DNA of 64,000 nt from Crocinitomicaceae bacterium (GCA_030830785.1 JAURMI010000002.1:1-64000); one strand, 5' to 3'; positions 34,419-44,515 are shown, counted from the stretch's first letter. Notes: a model not told the origin generated them from the letters alone. Program-made: numbers and translations.

Positions 34419-34814
34419 ATGCAAATGTACAAGAAAATAAAGCTGTTTGTTAAGGCTTCAAAAGCTATTATGATGTGTTGCGCATTCTTGCTTGCACTCA
34501 TGGCATGTAAAGAAGCGCCGCCAACTACCCTGGAAGTTTTAGTTGTTAATGCCAATGGAACCCAAATGGCAAATGCTAAAGTGTGGTTGGTAGCAGAGCC
34601 TACTGATACCGCTCACAACGCTATAGCAGTAAATGATAGCACAACTTCAGATTTAAACGGAAAAGCCTATTTTGATTTGTCAGATTTTTATCAGCCTGGG
34701 CAGTTAGGCGTGATGCAAATTAAGGTTAAAGGGTTTTATTTTGGCCTGACCGGTGAGTCTATTGCAGAAATTATAGAACAACAAAGAAATAAGGTGCTTC
34801 TTCTACTGGAGTAA
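34419..34814 (+). CDS. Small lipoprotein, first of three tandem paralogues
   Basis: The 131-residue protein has a basic N-terminus, a hydrophobic stretch and a lipobox LMAC with Cys at about residue 30, then one beta-sandwich-like domain (LEVLVVNANGTQMANAKVWL, DLNGKAYFDL, GVMQIKVKG). The pattern matches transthyretin-like or Cna-B/carboxypeptidase-regulatory folds. The next two genes encode similar proteins. The exact start is uncertain: 34419, 34425 and 34470 all encode Met, and starts keeping the Lys-rich region make the better signal. Function unknown. Confidence 0.75.
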   Translation: MQMYKKIKLFVKASKAIMMCCAFLLALMACKEAPPTTLEVLVVNANGTQMANAKVWLVAEPTDTAHNAIAVNDSTTSDLNGKAYFDLSDFYQPGQLGVMQIKVKGFYFGLTGESIAEIIEQQRNKVLLLLE

Positions 34815-34854
34815 GCACTGTTAGTTAGTGTTTTAAAATTCCAAAATTTAAATG

Positions 34855-34862
34855 TAAATTTG
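34855..34862 (+). promoter_or_regulatory. -7 box (TAAATTTG) upstream of the second lipoprotein
   Basis: This exact TAnnTTTG match is 15 nt before the ATG at 34878, with TTTA 19 bp upstream as a near -33 element. It suggests the second and third lipoproteins can be transcribed separately from the first. Confidence 0.5.
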
Positions 34863-34877
34863 AATCGTTCAAGACCT

Positions 34878-35249
34878 ATGAAAACTATTATAACAAGTTT
34901 ATTTTCTCTGTCGCTACTAATTTTATTAGGTAGCTGTGAGCCCAAAGACCCAGCTATTATTAAGGTTTTTGTGAGATCATCCTCCAATCAATTAATCGAT
35001 GGAGCAAAAGTAATAATCGTCGGAGACCAGCAATCTACACCAGCTACTTTGGCCTATGTTGATACAACTTACACCAATTCTTCTGGATTTACCACTTTTG
35101 GTTTAGACCCATATTTCACCTTAGCGGGTGAAAGCAACAAAACAGGATATTTCGATATTATTGTTAAATACAACAACAAAACTGCCTACGGTTACACGCG
35201 TGCTAAGGTGCATACAACAGCCGTTGAGACAATCTATTTACCTAATTAA
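34878..35249 (+). CDS. Small lipoprotein, second of three tandem paralogues
   Basis: The 123-residue product has a clear lipoprotein signal (LLGSC, Cys at residue 20) and one small beta-domain (IIKVFVRSSSNQLIDGAKVII, VDTTYTNSSGFTTF, FDIIVKYNNKTAYGY). The ATG at 34878 is preferred over a TTG at 34860 because it gives a normal signal peptide. It shares with the third gene a DT-x-YTN-x-x-G core and an NKT motif. Surface or periplasmic location is likely; function unknown. Confidence 0.8.
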   Translation: MKTIITSLFSLSLLILLGSCEPKDPAIIKVFVRSSSNQLIDGAKVIIVGDQQSTPATLAYVDTTYTNSSGFTTFGLDPYFTLAGESNKTGYFDIIVKYNNKTAYGYTRAKVHTTAVETIYLPN

Positions 35250-35254
35250 TACCC

Positions 35255-35623
35255 ATGAAAAAAATTCTCTTTATTGCACTTGCAGCCTCTACGCTCTTTT
35301 CATTAAGTGCATGTCGTAAAAAAATGGATACGATTGCTCACATCTATGTTAAAGATGAAACCAACGCAAGCGTACCTAATGCCATGGTTGTACTTTACGG
35401 AACTAATACACAACAGACACCACAACAAGTTGCTGTTTTTGATACTGCCTATACCAATTTAAATGGATTGGCGACCTTTAATTACAATGAATTATATCAG
35501 CTTGGACAGGCGGGTGTAGCAGTTTTAGATATTAAAGCTCAAAAAGGCAATAAAACTGGTCAAGGTATTATCAAAATTGAAGCCGAAAAAATAAACGAAG
35601 AAACGGTTTATATTCAACCTTAA
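35255..35623 (+). CDS. Small lipoprotein, third of three tandem paralogues
   Basis: The 122-residue product has the lipobox SLSAC (Cys 20), then a domain like that of its two upstream neighbours (IAHIYVKDETNASVPNAMVVL, FDTAYTNLNGLATF, LDIKAQKGNKTGQG). It starts 5 bp after the second gene's stop, so these two are an operon. The spacing of conserved residues indicates divergence from a common ancestor by tandem duplication. No function is recognised. Confidence 0.8.
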   Translation: MKKILFIALAASTLFSLSACRKKMDTIAHIYVKDETNASVPNAMVVLYGTNTQQTPQQVAVFDTAYTNLNGLATFNYNELYQLGQAGVAVLDIKAQKGNKTGQGIIKIEAEKINEETVYIQP

Positions 35624-35627
35624 TTTT

Positions 35628-35939
35628 TTAGGCTACAATGCGTTTGACTAGGTCACTTTCTTGGCCTAATATTTCTTCCATATCCAATTCATAGTGAACC
35701 GAATTTGGAAAATTGATTTCGTATTCTGTAATAAATCCCAGTTCATAGCGGCATAAAAACTCACTTGCATCCAATTGGGATTGCTTTTGCCATGCACTGA
35801 TTACGGCATTGAGTCTAGACATCCTAAAAATTAATTTAGATTCATAACTAAGTAAGTCCTCCTTAATTAGTCCTTCTACAGTGACATCCGCGTCGTGATT
35901 ATTAAACCAAATGTGTTGAATTACAAATCTCTTTTTCAT
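35628..35939 (-). CDS. Hypothetical protein
   Basis: The 103-residue product from the ATG at 35939 (MKKRFVIQHIWF) has no signal peptide or membrane segment and reads as a small mixed alpha/beta cytoplasmic protein. A longer version from 35978 is possible but adds an unconvincing N-terminus. CAATTTTG at 35960-35967 is one mismatch from a -7 box. The gene is convergent with the lipoprotein operon and divergent from tatC. I do not recognise the family. Confidence 0.6.
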   Translation of the reverse strand: MKKRFVIQHIWFNNHDADVTVEGLIKEDLLSYESKLIFRMSRLNAVISAWQKQSQLDASEFLCRYELGFITEYEINFPNSVHYELDMEEILGQESDLVKRIVA

Positions 35940-36030
35940 AGCTTTTTTATTTGATTGAACAAAATTGCAAAAGAACATCGTAAACGTTTTACGTTCATTT
36001 GTAAATCCATAAATTCTTTAATTAATTGTT

Positions 36031-36038
36031 TAATTTTG
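36031..36038 (+). promoter_or_regulatory. -7 box (TAATTTTG) 4 nt before tatC start
   Basis: This exact TAnnTTTG match is followed by CCCC and the tatC ATG at 36043. No -33 TTTG at 19-21 bp. Confidence 0.58.
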
Positions 36039-36042
36039 CCCC

Positions 36043-36822
36043 ATGGCTGATGATGGGAAAATGTCTTTTTTAGAACATTTAGAAGAGTTGCGCTGGCGCT
36101 TGCTTCGCTCAGCTATTGCTATTGTCTTTTTTGCAATTCTGATCTGGTTTTATCAGCAGCAAATAATGGAAAGAATTTTTTTAAAAATGGCTGACCAAGA
36201 TTTTATAACTTTTAAACTCTTGTGTCAATATTTTGGAGTGTGTATTGAACCCATTAACGTCGATTTTCAAAGCACTACTCTTTCTGGGCAATTTTCATAT
36301 GCGCTGATGATGAGTGTTATGGGGGGTGTTGTTCTTGCCTTTCCGTTTATTTTTTATCAATTGTGGTCTTTTGTGAAGCCGGGCTTAAAAAGAAACGAAA
36401 AAAAAATGGCAAAAGGCATTGTCTTTTACGTGAGTCTTCTCTTTTTTCTTGGCATTGGTTTCGGCTACTATGTGGTTGCGCCATTAAGTGTTCAATTTTT
36501 TGGTGCTTTTCAAATTAGCCCAGAAATAAGAACCGATATTACCATAGCTTCGTATATGAGTACAATTTTATCTACGGTATTCTACACAGGATTATTCTTT
36601 TTGTTCCCTATCTTAACTTACCTTTTGGTAAAAATAGGCTTGTTCTCAGCAGATTTTTTGATCAAATACCGCAAGCACTCTATCGTCGTTATACTCATCT
36701 TGGCCGCCATAATAACACCTCCTGATATCATTTCTCAGGTCATAGTCACCATACCGATTTATTTGTTGTATGAGGTGAGTATTCTTATTGCTAAAAAGGT
36801 AGGTGCCAAAAGGCAAGAATAA
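36043..36822 (+). CDS. tatC: Twin-arginine translocase subunit TatC
   Basis: TatC binds the twin-arginine signal of folded proteins at the cytoplasmic membrane. The 259-residue protein has the N-terminal signature MSFLEHLEELRWRLLRS and six membrane segments, with the conserved FVKPGLKRNEKK loop and the GIGFGYYVVAPLSVQFF segment. TatA/B are not adjacent. It leads a tatC - DUF5686 - lptB run in which the first two genes share one base (36822). Confidence 0.95.
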   Translation: MADDGKMSFLEHLEELRWRLLRSAIAIVFFAILIWFYQQQIMERIFLKMADQDFITFKLLCQYFGVCIEPINVDFQSTTLSGQFSYALMMSVMGGVVLAFPFIFYQLWSFVKPGLKRNEKKMAKGIVFYVSLLFFLGIGFGYYVVAPLSVQFFGAFQISPEIRTDITIASYMSTILSTVFYTGLFFLFPILTYLLVKIGLFSADFLIKYRKHSIVVILILAAIITPPDIISQVIVTIPIYLLYEVSILIAKKVGAKRQE

Positions 36823-39272
36823 TGAAGCTGCTGTTCTTATTGTTCTTTTGCATTTTTGGATTTAACCTCCTAGCTCAACAGACCGTTGTAAGTGGAAAGG
36901 TGCTGGATAAAAAAGGAGAGCCACTCAGTGAGGTTAACATTCAATATCTCGATAGTAAAATCGGAACTAAAACTGACTCTTTAGGAAACTTTTTTCTTAG
37001 TACTTATTACCCGACAGACACCCTTATTTTTCGCTTGTTAGGTTATCAAACACAGCGCATCAAAATAACCAAAGATCGGAGTCAAGAGCTGCTCATCAAG
37101 TTAAACGTGCAGGATAAGGAAGTTGCCGAAATCATTCTTAAAGCCCCTACAGAAACTAAAGGCGCACAATTACATCGGCAAATGATGCGCTACAAAGACA
37201 TCAATAACAAAGAGAAGCTCAGCGCATACCAATATCATTTATACAACAAAATAGAATTAGACGCATGCAATCTAGATGACAAATTGCTAAATAACCCCGT
37301 GGTGACAAAACTTGATATTATAAAAGGATTCCTACAATCCGATAGCAATAATACCGCTTTACTGCCTGTTATTTTATCTGAAAGCGTATCTGATTTTTAC
37401 TATCACAAGAACCCTAAACTTAAAAAGGAAGTAGTACGAGCCACCCAAATAACCGGAGTTGAAAACATGCAAATGACTCAATTTTTAGGCGACATGTACC
37501 TAGAACTAAATATCTACGAGAATATTTATGATTTATTCAATAAATCTTTTATTAGCCCACTGGCTCCGTATGCACGCGCCTACTATCAGTTTTATGTAGA
37601 TGACTCTACTTTTATTGGAGCCGATTGGTGTTATAAATTGAGATTCGTGCCGAAGCGAAGTGGCGATTTAGTTTTTAATGGGCACATGTGGGTCCATGAC
37701 ACTACTTATGCAGTAAAACGCATAGAGGCCCATATCGCATCCGGCGCTAATCTCAACTATATACAAGATTTTTATTTTGAGCAAGCCTTTGAACAGATTC
37801 AAAAAGAGGTTTGGATGCTTAATGAAGAGAGAATGGTCTTGACATTTAAATTAACAGAAAAATCAAAGTTTTTAGGCCTTGTTGGTCGAAAGTATAGCCA
37901 TCGCGATTCCATAATTGTAAATAATCCACTCCCACCAGATTTCTATCGTTCTAAAGACAATGTAGAAATTTCAGCGCAAGCAAAAATACAAAGCCCAGAT
38001 CAATGGGAAAAAATGCGCCCTATTGGGCTCAATCAAACAGAGGCGCAGATTCAGCTCATGGTAGATTCGCTTGAAGCATTGCCATTTTATCAAAATATGC
38101 GCAAACTCACCTATTTCGCCACTACGGGTTACTGGCCAATCAATAAAATAGAAATTGGATCTGCTGCGTCACTTATTAGCTTTAATCCAGTAGAAGAATT
38201 TAGATTGGCTTTGGCTTTGCGCACATCGAATGATTTCTCAAAAAGATTAGAGCTCGGCGGAAAAATTGCCTATGGATTCCTAGATGATAGGTTCAAATAC
38301 AATTTGAGATTGCGTTACAATATCACCCCAAAAAAACGCGGCATGTTAAATGTCTATTACAATTATGACATAGAACAAATAGGTCAATCTCCAACTGCAG
38401 CCTCCATGGGCACATCGTTTGTGACATTTTTAAGCACTTCACCTTTTGATAAGTTAACTTTTGTGCAAAAAGCCGGGTTTAATTTGGAAAAAGACATTAA
38501 AAAAGACCTCATTATTTTCACAGGCGCAGAATGGAAAAATTATACGCCACTCGGGCTTGCAACTTATCAACGCTTAGTAGGAACAGATACCTTAACGCTT
38601 AATAATATTACTCAAAGTGAAATAACAACCCGTATCAGATGGACCAAGGATGAAGAATTTCTATCGGGTTCTTTTGATCGTACCCCGTTGCGCTCACCTT
38701 TTCCAATACTTTCCTTTCAAGGAATATACGGAATCAAAGGGCTTCTTGGTAGTGCCTATAATTATCAAAAATATGAATTTCAATTTGAGCACAATACTCA
38801 GCTTGGTGTTCTTGGCCGAATGCGCTATGGCTTCTCTTTAGGTTATATCCACGGAAGTGCGGCTTATCCATTACTTAAAGTGCATGAAGGAAATCAATCT
38901 CTGTGGTTGCTCACTAGCACATTTAACATGGTCAATTTTATAGAATTCATCAGCGATAGATATCTTATAGCTTTTGCTGAAAATCATTGGGAAGGATTGC
39001 TATTTGACAGATTGCCTTTGATTAAGGCTTCCAAGATAAGACTAGTTACAACCCAAAGAATTATGATTGGAAGTCTATCAGTGCAGAACCAAGAACAAAT
39101 GATCATTCCAGACTTTGTTCAATATTTTAATGGTATACCTTATGTAGAATTCAGCATCGGCGTAGAAAATATTTTAAAGGTGATTCGAATTGATTTAATT
39201 TATCGTGCCACGCACCAAATTGATGCAATAAGTCCTTTTGGAATAAAGGCGCGCTACTCCTTAAATTTTTAG
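36822..39272 (+). CDS. DUF5686 / carboxypeptidase-regulatory-like outer membrane protein
   Basis: The 816-residue protein has a signal peptide (about 1-19, ending LLAQ), a carboxypeptidase-regulatory-like domain (about 22-100, VVSGKVLDKKGEPLSEVNI, DSLGNFFLS) and a DUF5686 region ending in beta-barrel-like strands and a C-terminal Phe (ARYSLNF). DUF5686 proteins are Bacteroidota outer-membrane proteins of unknown function; a barrel is likely. It starts on the last base of tatC and is followed 12 bp later by lptB. Confidence 0.88.
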   Translation: MKLLFLLFFCIFGFNLLAQQTVVSGKVLDKKGEPLSEVNIQYLDSKIGTKTDSLGNFFLSTYYPTDTLIFRLLGYQTQRIKITKDRSQELLIKLNVQDKEVAEIILKAPTETKGAQLHRQMMRYKDINNKEKLSAYQYHLYNKIELDACNLDDKLLNNPVVTKLDIIKGFLQSDSNNTALLPVILSESVSDFYYHKNPKLKKEVVRATQITGVENMQMTQFLGDMYLELNIYENIYDLFNKSFISPLAPYARAYYQFYVDDSTFIGADWCYKLRFVPKRSGDLVFNGHMWVHDTTYAVKRIEAHIASGANLNYIQDFYFEQAFEQIQKEVWMLNEERMVLTFKLTEKSKFLGLVGRKYSHRDSIIVNNPLPPDFYRSKDNVEISAQAKIQSPDQWEKMRPIGLNQTEAQIQLMVDSLEALPFYQNMRKLTYFATTGYWPINKIEIGSAASLISFNPVEEFRLALALRTSNDFSKRLELGGKIAYGFLDDRFKYNLRLRYNITPKKRGMLNVYYNYDIEQIGQSPTAASMGTSFVTFLSTSPFDKLTFVQKAGFNLEKDIKKDLIIFTGAEWKNYTPLGLATYQRLVGTDTLTLNNITQSEITTRIRWTKDEEFLSGSFDRTPLRSPFPILSFQGIYGIKGLLGSAYNYQKYEFQFEHNTQLGVLGRMRYGFSLGYIHGSAAYPLLKVHEGNQSLWLLTSTFNMVNFIEFISDRYLIAFAENHWEGLLFDRLPLIKASKIRLVTTQRIMIGSLSVQNQEQMIIPDFVQYFNGIPYVEFSIGVENILKVIRIDLIYRATHQIDAISPFGIKARYSLNF

Positions 39273-39284
39273 TAAATTGGTTCA

Positions 39285-40016
39285 GTGAAATTAAGTACAG
39301 CATCAATTAGTAAATCGTACCGCGGCAGAGCCGTCGTTAACGGTGTAAATGTTCAGGTAAGTCAGGGTGAGATTGTGGGTTTATTAGGCCCAAACGGTGC
39401 TGGTAAAACAACTTCATTTTACATGATGGTCGGCTTGGTTAAGCCCGACTCTGGACATGTTTTTTTGGATGACTTAAATATTACCAAACTACCTATGTAC
39501 AAAAGGGCTCAACTTGGGCTAGGATATCTTCCACAAGAAGTCTCTGTATTTAGAAAATTAAGCGTTGAAGACAACATAATGGCCATTTTAGAAATGGGCC
39601 CCTTGAAAAAAAATGAGCGTCAAGCTAAACTAGAAAAACTGCTCGAAGAATTCAACTTAGGACTGGTACGAAAAACCCTTGGCGATCGTCTTTCTGGTGG
39701 AGAAAAGCGCCGCACAGAAATTGCCCGTGCTTTGGCTACAGACCCAAAATTTATTTTATTAGATGAACCATTTGCTGGTGTAGACCCTATTGCAGTTGAG
39801 GACATTCAAGAAATTGTCTGGGACCTAAAAAAACGCAATATTGGCGTTTTGATCACAGACCACAATGTGCAAGAAACACTTTCTATTACTGACAGGGCCT
39901 ATCTCCTATTCGAAGGGCAAATATTAAAATCAGGAACCGCTGAAGAATTGGCCGCAGATGAGCAAGTTAGAAAAGTTTATTTAGGGAAAAATTTTGAATT
40001 GCGTCGAAAAACCTAA
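39285..40016 (+). CDS. lptB: LPS export ABC transporter ATP-binding protein
   Basis: LptB powers extraction of lipopolysaccharide from the inner membrane together with LptFG. The 243-residue ATPase shows Walker [15 protein letters not shown], the Q-loop region [17 protein letters not shown] characteristic of LptB, signature LSGGEKRR, Walker [14 protein letters not shown] and the switch His in TDHNVQET. The start is GTG. The stop interleaves with that of the convergent gene in CTAA at 40013-40016. LptF/G are not nearby. Confidence 0.95.
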   Translation: MKLSTASISKSYRGRAVVNGVNVQVSQGEIVGLLGPNGAGKTTSFYMMVGLVKPDSGHVFLDDLNITKLPMYKRAQLGLGYLPQEVSVFRKLSVEDNIMAILEMGPLKKNERQAKLEKLLEEFNLGLVRKTLGDRLSGGEKRRTEIARALATDPKFILLDEPFAGVDPIAVEDIQEIVWDLKKRNIGVLITDHNVQETLSITDRAYLLFEGQILKSGTAEELAADEQVRKVYLGKNFELRRKT

Positions 40017-42679
40017 CGCAACAAGTGTATAACGCCTTCATTTTGACGTCTAATATGGGGCTCATGACAAGGCCTAAATTTTAATACATAATTGTATAGC
40101 CCATCCTGACATGGGATTCCTTTAAAGTTGCCATCCCAAGCTTCATTTGGATCGTTACTTTCAAAAACGCGCTCTCCCCAACGATTAAAAATCTCTAAAT
40201 ACCAATCATTTACACTAAAATCTGTCACAATTAAAAAGTTGTCATTTTTGCCGTCGGCATCTGGAATGAAAGTATTTGGTGCATAAATGCTAAAAGGTTC
40301 AACTTCTACTGTGGCATAAGCAGTATCTGTACATCCAAAAGCATTATAAACTACCTGCATCGGATGGTCCGTACCACCAGTATGGTACTCGTGAATGAAA
40401 TTTGCAACATTGTATTGATAGCTCCTGTTTTCTACCAAATATTGATATTGGATTGCGCCAATGGATTGATCGGTAAATACAACTTCATTAGTACATACAT
40501 CTACCTTTTCTGGACTTACAATAAATCCTGCTTGTGGTGTTGGATGAACCGTTATTAAATCTTGTTGTGCCAAAAATAAGGTATCAAAACAGCCCGCTTG
40601 TTCTATGAGGGTAAGCGTTATGGTATAATTACCAGGAACCAGGTAATTATGTACTACATTATTTGCTTGAACTTGGGTTCCATCGCCCAAATCCCAATAA
40701 TATTGGGTCGGTGTTTCACTCTGGCTTAAATTAATAAACTGAGCCTGAGTAGGCGCGCACAGTAAAGCATTGAGAAACATGAAATCAATAGTAGGATGTG
40801 CAAATACTTGCACAATTTCTGTAATTGTGTCTGAACATTGCGGATTTTGACCAATTAGCATAATACTTTGAGGGCCACTTTCAGAGAACAAAACAGAATT
40901 TGCTAAAAGTTGATTGCTTGAACTTGGAGTTGCATTCGGGCCAAAATCCCAAAAATAATTCGTGCCTTGTGGGCCATTGACTTGTGCATCAAAAACAAAG
41001 TAATCATCAATGCACAACGAATCTGGGTGAAACATTTGAAGCGAAATGGCTTCGTTGATGGCAAGATCAAGTTGAGCCGTATCATGACATGATGAAGATG
41101 AACTTGCCACGAGCGTCACTGGGTAGGTTCCTGGCCCAGGAAAAGTAAAAGTCGGCGTGGCCACCGTACTTAACTGACCATTACCGAAATCCCATAAAAA
41201 AGTGCTCGCATTTTGCGAATTATTTCCAAATGACACCGTATAACCAAGACACAAGGCCTGTTGGTTTACAGAAATAGCTGCAATTGGCTGTTCAAAGATG
41301 AAGACAGAATCTGTGTAAGTCTGTTGGCAGAAGTTGGTGTTGGCTTCTAGTGTTACAACTTGAAAACCCGCTGAATTAAAGCTGACATTTTGAACTAGGT
41401 TACCATTTGCCTGAGATAAATTAGCCTGAGGTGGGAACTGCCAACTTAGCACCGCAGAAGGATCGGAAACTTGGGCACTAAAATCAAATGAATTGCTTGA
41501 TAAACATAAAGAATCCATTGAAGACCACGACAAACTTAATTCTTGATTGACCACAATTTCTATGTAAGCCGTATCTGTACAAGCTTGACCCGGATTGACA
41601 ATCAATTGCGCCGTGTAAGTTCCTGAAGATGGATAGGTATAAGTTGGTTCAAATAAGGTACTAACATCTGTATTTGTACCCACAACGCCAAAATCCCAAA
41701 AATAATTTGTGCCTCCAAAAGACTGGTTATCAAATTGTACAGTGAGCCCGTCACAGTAGCCATTGAAATTGGGCAATTGTGATTGTAGAGGAAGGATGGC
41801 TGCCATTTGGATATTGCAATCAAAAACTCGAAATAAAAAATCGCGAATCGTTTGGCCAATCAATTGTCCATTGCGATATTCCTGAACACGCACACCAACA
41901 ACAAATAATCCAATTAAATTTGGATTCACTGTTAGAAGCCCTGTATTGGAATTAATGGTGGTTGAGGAGCCTGGCCCCAAAGGTACAGTAGCACTAAAAT
42001 TACTCTGCCAAGTTACAGGAGAATATGGCGGAGGAGGCATCTGCAAAGGTTGAGGACTAGCAGAATTGGCCCCAGCAAAGGGTGTTACCAATGAATAAAC
42101 CAACTGATCCCCATCTGGGTCTGTGGCCGCATGATCAAAAACCAATTGATCGTTATTACAGAGCAATACGGGTGGATAATTTGTAAATCGCGGACTACTA
42201 TTGTTTGTCGCATTTGTATTTGACCCAGGTATAGTTGCAACTAGCGTTATGCCCGTATTGTCGGGAAATTGTAAATTGGTAATATTGGGGCCGCGGCAAC
42301 ATCTTTGGTATGAAACTGTGTAGCCACTTGGAATGGGTGGTAGGTTAAGAACTACCTGATAAATAGCGCGCTCCACACAAATTCCGGCCGGTTGGGTTGC
42401 GCATGGATTATTGAAATTAATTGGCAAGACAACTGATCCCGGAAATGGAATTTGAACTGTCTGATAATGTACATTTCCCTGAGTAAAAACGGATAAATAA
42501 AGTGGATCATCATATTGAGCACCAGTGGAAGCACAATCGCGATATAGGGTAATGTAAAATCGATAATTATTGCTGCCTAAATAATCATAGTATATATCTC
42601 CCCCTATGATATGTGACGCAGATAAGTGTCCTATAAACAGGAAATTAAAAGCAATTAATAAGATTTTGAATCTTCTCAC
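40013..42679 (-). CDS. PKD-repeat cell-surface protein with T9SS type B sorting domain
   Basis: The 888-residue protein has a signal peptide (about 1-22), an N-terminal region of about 270 residues, several PKD domains (such as [36 protein letters not shown]) and a gliding-motility-associated C-terminal domain ([38 protein letters not shown]). It is exported by T9SS and held on the surface by the type B route. Such proteins act in adhesion or matrix; no enzyme motif is seen. The start is GTG at 42679, 13 nt from an exact -7 box. Confidence 0.9.
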   Translation of the reverse strand: MRRFKILLIAFNFLFIGHLSASHIIGGDIYYDYLGSNNYRFYITLYRDCASTGAQYDDPLYLSVFTQGNVHYQTVQIPFPGSVVLPINFNNPCATQPAGICVERAIYQVVLNLPPIPSGYTVSYQRCCRGPNITNLQFPDNTGITLVATIPGSNTNATNNSSPRFTNYPPVLLCNNDQLVFDHAATDPDGDQLVYSLVTPFAGANSASPQPLQMPPPPYSPVTWQSNFSATVPLGPGSSTTINSNTGLLTVNPNLIGLFVVGVRVQEYRNGQLIGQTIRDFLFRVFDCNIQMAAILPLQSQLPNFNGYCDGLTVQFDNQSFGGTNYFWDFGVVGTNTDVSTLFEPTYTYPSSGTYTAQLIVNPGQACTDTAYIEIVVNQELSLSWSSMDSLCLSSNSFDFSAQVSDPSAVLSWQFPPQANLSQANGNLVQNVSFNSAGFQVVTLEANTNFCQQTYTDSVFIFEQPIAAISVNQQALCLGYTVSFGNNSQNASTFLWDFGNGQLSTVATPTFTFPGPGTYPVTLVASSSSSCHDTAQLDLAINEAISLQMFHPDSLCIDDYFVFDAQVNGPQGTNYFWDFGPNATPSSSNQLLANSVLFSESGPQSIMLIGQNPQCSDTITEIVQVFAHPTIDFMFLNALLCAPTQAQFINLSQSETPTQYYWDLGDGTQVQANNVVHNYLVPGNYTITLTLIEQAGCFDTLFLAQQDLITVHPTPQAGFIVSPEKVDVCTNEVVFTDQSIGAIQYQYLVENRSYQYNVANFIHEYHTGGTDHPMQVVYNAFGCTDTAYATVEVEPFSIYAPNTFIPDADGKNDNFLIVTDFSVNDWYLEIFNRWGERVFESNDPNEAWDGNFKGIPCQDGLYNYVLKFRPCHEPHIRRQNEGVIHLLR

Positions 42680-42692
42680 AACAATAACAACG

Positions 42693-42724
42693 CAAATTTA
42701 AGGGTTTGGTTGTTCGTAGACAAA
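42693..42724 (-). promoter_or_regulatory. Promoter of the PKD/T9SS gene (TTTG-N20-TAAATTTG)
   Basis: On the minus strand a -33 TTTG (42721-42724) and a -7 TAAATTTG (42693-42700) are separated by 20 bp. It faces and overlaps the lpdA promoter. Confidence 0.82.
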
Positions 42725-42735
42725 CAGTAAATTTG
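42705..42735 (+). promoter_or_regulatory. lpdA promoter (TTTG-N19-TAAATTTG)
   Basis: A -33 TTTG (42705-42708) and a -7 TAAATTTG (42728-42735) are separated by exactly 19 bp. The ATG follows 15 nt after the box, giving a leader of about 10 nt. Confidence 0.85.
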
Positions 42736-42750
42736 TAAAAAATTGTGAAG

Positions 42751-44148
42751 ATGGAAAGTTTTGATGTGGTGGTTATTGGTTCTGGCCCTGGGGGTTATGT
42801 TGCGGCTTTGCGTTGCGCTCAACTTGGGCTCAAAACGGCGCTAATTGAAAAATATAATACGCTAGGAGGCACCTGTTTAAATGTAGGATGCATCCCCTCC
42901 AAAGCGCTTTTAGATTCATCGGAGCACTTTCACAACGCCCAACATAATTTTGATGCTCATGGCATAGAAATCAAAGGTTTGAAAGCCAATTTGGCGCAAA
43001 TGATTGCCCGAAAGAATGAAGTGGTTTCGCAGACCTGTGCAGGAGTTAAATTCTTGATGGACAAAAACAAAATAACTGTATATCAAGGCATAGGGCGCTT
43101 TATTGACCCACATACCATCGAAATTTCTGCTGAGAAATCAACAAAAATAACTGCCAAAAATATAATTATTGCAACAGGAAGCAAACCCAATTTTTTTAAG
43201 GGTATGGAGCCCGATAAAAAGCGCATTATAACCTCAACAGAGGCACTCAATATGACTGAAATTCCTAAAAAACTATTGGTTATTGGTGGTGGCGTAATTG
43301 GTTTAGAATTAGGATCGGTGTATGCACGCTTAGGGGCAAATGTAGAAGTCATTGAATTTGGCGCCAATATACTTTCTGCAATGGACGCAAGTATTGGTAA
43401 AGAATTCACTAAAATATTGAAAAAAGAAGGGTTTAAATTCCATTTTGAACATAGGGTTCTAGGGGTTGTCAATAATGGTAAATCTGTTATGCTCACAGCA
43501 GAAAATAAAAAAGGAGAAAAGGTTGAACTTAGTGCCGACTACTGCTTGGTTGCTGTAGGTAGAAAAGCTTACACCGAAGGTTTGCAACTTGAAAACGCTG
43601 GTTTACAAACAAACCAACGCGGCCAAATCGAAGTCAATGACCATTTACAAACCAGTCAGCCACATATTTTTGCTATTGGAGATGTTGTGCGCGGTGCAAT
43701 GCTTGCCCACAAGGCTGAAGAAGAGGGGGTATTTGTAGCCGAGCAAATTGCGGGGCAAAAACCCCACATTAATTACAACCTCATACCCGGTGTGGTGTAT
43801 ACATGGCCAGAAATTGCTGCGGTGGGCAAAACTGAAGAAGAATTAAAAGCTTCAGGGCGCCAATACAAAGCCGGATCATTCCCAATAAAGGCCTTGGGTA
43901 GAGCGCGTGCAAGTATGGATACCAGTGGTTTTATCAAAATTTTAGCGGACGCCGCTACAGATGAAATTTTGGGCGTTCATATGATTGCCCCAAGGGCAGC
44001 AGACCTCATCATGGAAGCTGTTACGGCAATGGAATACCGTGCCTCTGCCGAAGACATTGCACGCATTTGCCACGGGCACCCTACCTACTCTGAAGCCATC
44101 AAAGAAGCAGCCCTTGCCGCTACTGCTGACCGCGCGTTGCATGTGTAG
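42751..44148 (+). CDS. lpdA: Dihydrolipoyl dehydrogenase (E3)
   Basis: The FAD enzyme reoxidises dihydrolipoamide of 2-oxoacid dehydrogenase complexes, passing electrons to NAD. Counting from the ATG at 42751 (465 residues): FAD loop VIGSGPGGY, redox-active disulfide GGTCLNVGCIPSK, NAD loop VIGGGVIGLE, FAD motif HIFAIGDV and the C-terminal dimer-interface HGHPTYSEAIKEAA with the catalytic His/Glu. The E1/E2 genes are not adjacent. A GTG 2 codons upstream is less likely. It has a complete two-part promoter. Confidence 0.96.
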   Translation: MESFDVVVIGSGPGGYVAALRCAQLGLKTALIEKYNTLGGTCLNVGCIPSKALLDSSEHFHNAQHNFDAHGIEIKGLKANLAQMIARKNEVVSQTCAGVKFLMDKNKITVYQGIGRFIDPHTIEISAEKSTKITAKNIIIATGSKPNFFKGMEPDKKRIITSTEALNMTEIPKKLLVIGGGVIGLELGSVYARLGANVEVIEFGANILSAMDASIGKEFTKILKKEGFKFHFEHRVLGVVNNGKSVMLTAENKKGEKVELSADYCLVAVGRKAYTEGLQLENAGLQTNQRGQIEVNDHLQTSQPHIFAIGDVVRGAMLAHKAEEEGVFVAEQIAGQKPHINYNLIPGVVYTWPEIAAVGKTEEELKASGRQYKAGSFPIKALGRARASMDTSGFIKILADAATDEILGVHMIAPRAADLIMEAVTAMEYRASAEDIARICHGHPTYSEAIKEAALAATADRALHV

Positions 44149-44155
44149 CTAGATT

Positions 44156-44515
44156 TTAGAGCCCCGCTCCAAAGGCATCTTTAATGTGGGTAAGATCAGT
44201 GCGGTTTCTATTGTGCACAATGGACACAATGTCAAAGCGGACCTCGTGGGGCCATTGAATTAATTTAGAGTAATTGTCGGCAACTCGGACAATTTGTTTT
44301 TGCTTATTTAAGTGCACTGAGCGCCAAGGCGCTTCAAATATGCTACTTTTACGCGTCTTTACCTCGACAATTACTAAAGTCTGGGCGTCGATGAGTACCA
44401 AATCAATTTCCATTCTGCTGAAGCGATAGTTCTTGACAAGAAGCTTATAACCCAAGCTCAAAAGATATTGCAAAGCATAGGCTTCTCCCCATTTGCCAAG
44501 TTCATTGTGTTTCAT
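44156..44515 (-). CDS. YraN family protein (UPF0102)
   Basis: The 119-residue protein from the ATG at 44515 begins NELGKWGEAYALQYL and has the nuclease-like core of the YraN family: YRFSRMEIDLVLIDAQTLVIVEVKTRK (in segments), where D...EVK resembles the PD-(D/E)XK signature. The family resembles Holliday-junction resolvases, but activity is not established. A start at 44611 would overlap the divergent hutI gene and adds an unlike N-terminus, so it is rejected. Confidence 0.9.
   Translation of the reverse strand: MKHNELGKWGEAYALQYLLSLGYKLLVKNYRFSRMEIDLVLIDAQTLVIVEVKTRKSSIFEAPWRSVHLNKQKQIVRVADNYSKLIQWPHEVRFDIVSIVHNRNRTDLTHIKDAFGAGL

Noticed and set aside
40013..42679. Repetitive DNA or CRISPR-like array in the PKD gene
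   Set aside because: The repeats are protein-level PKD domains with diverged bases; there are no identical short repeats with uniform spacers.
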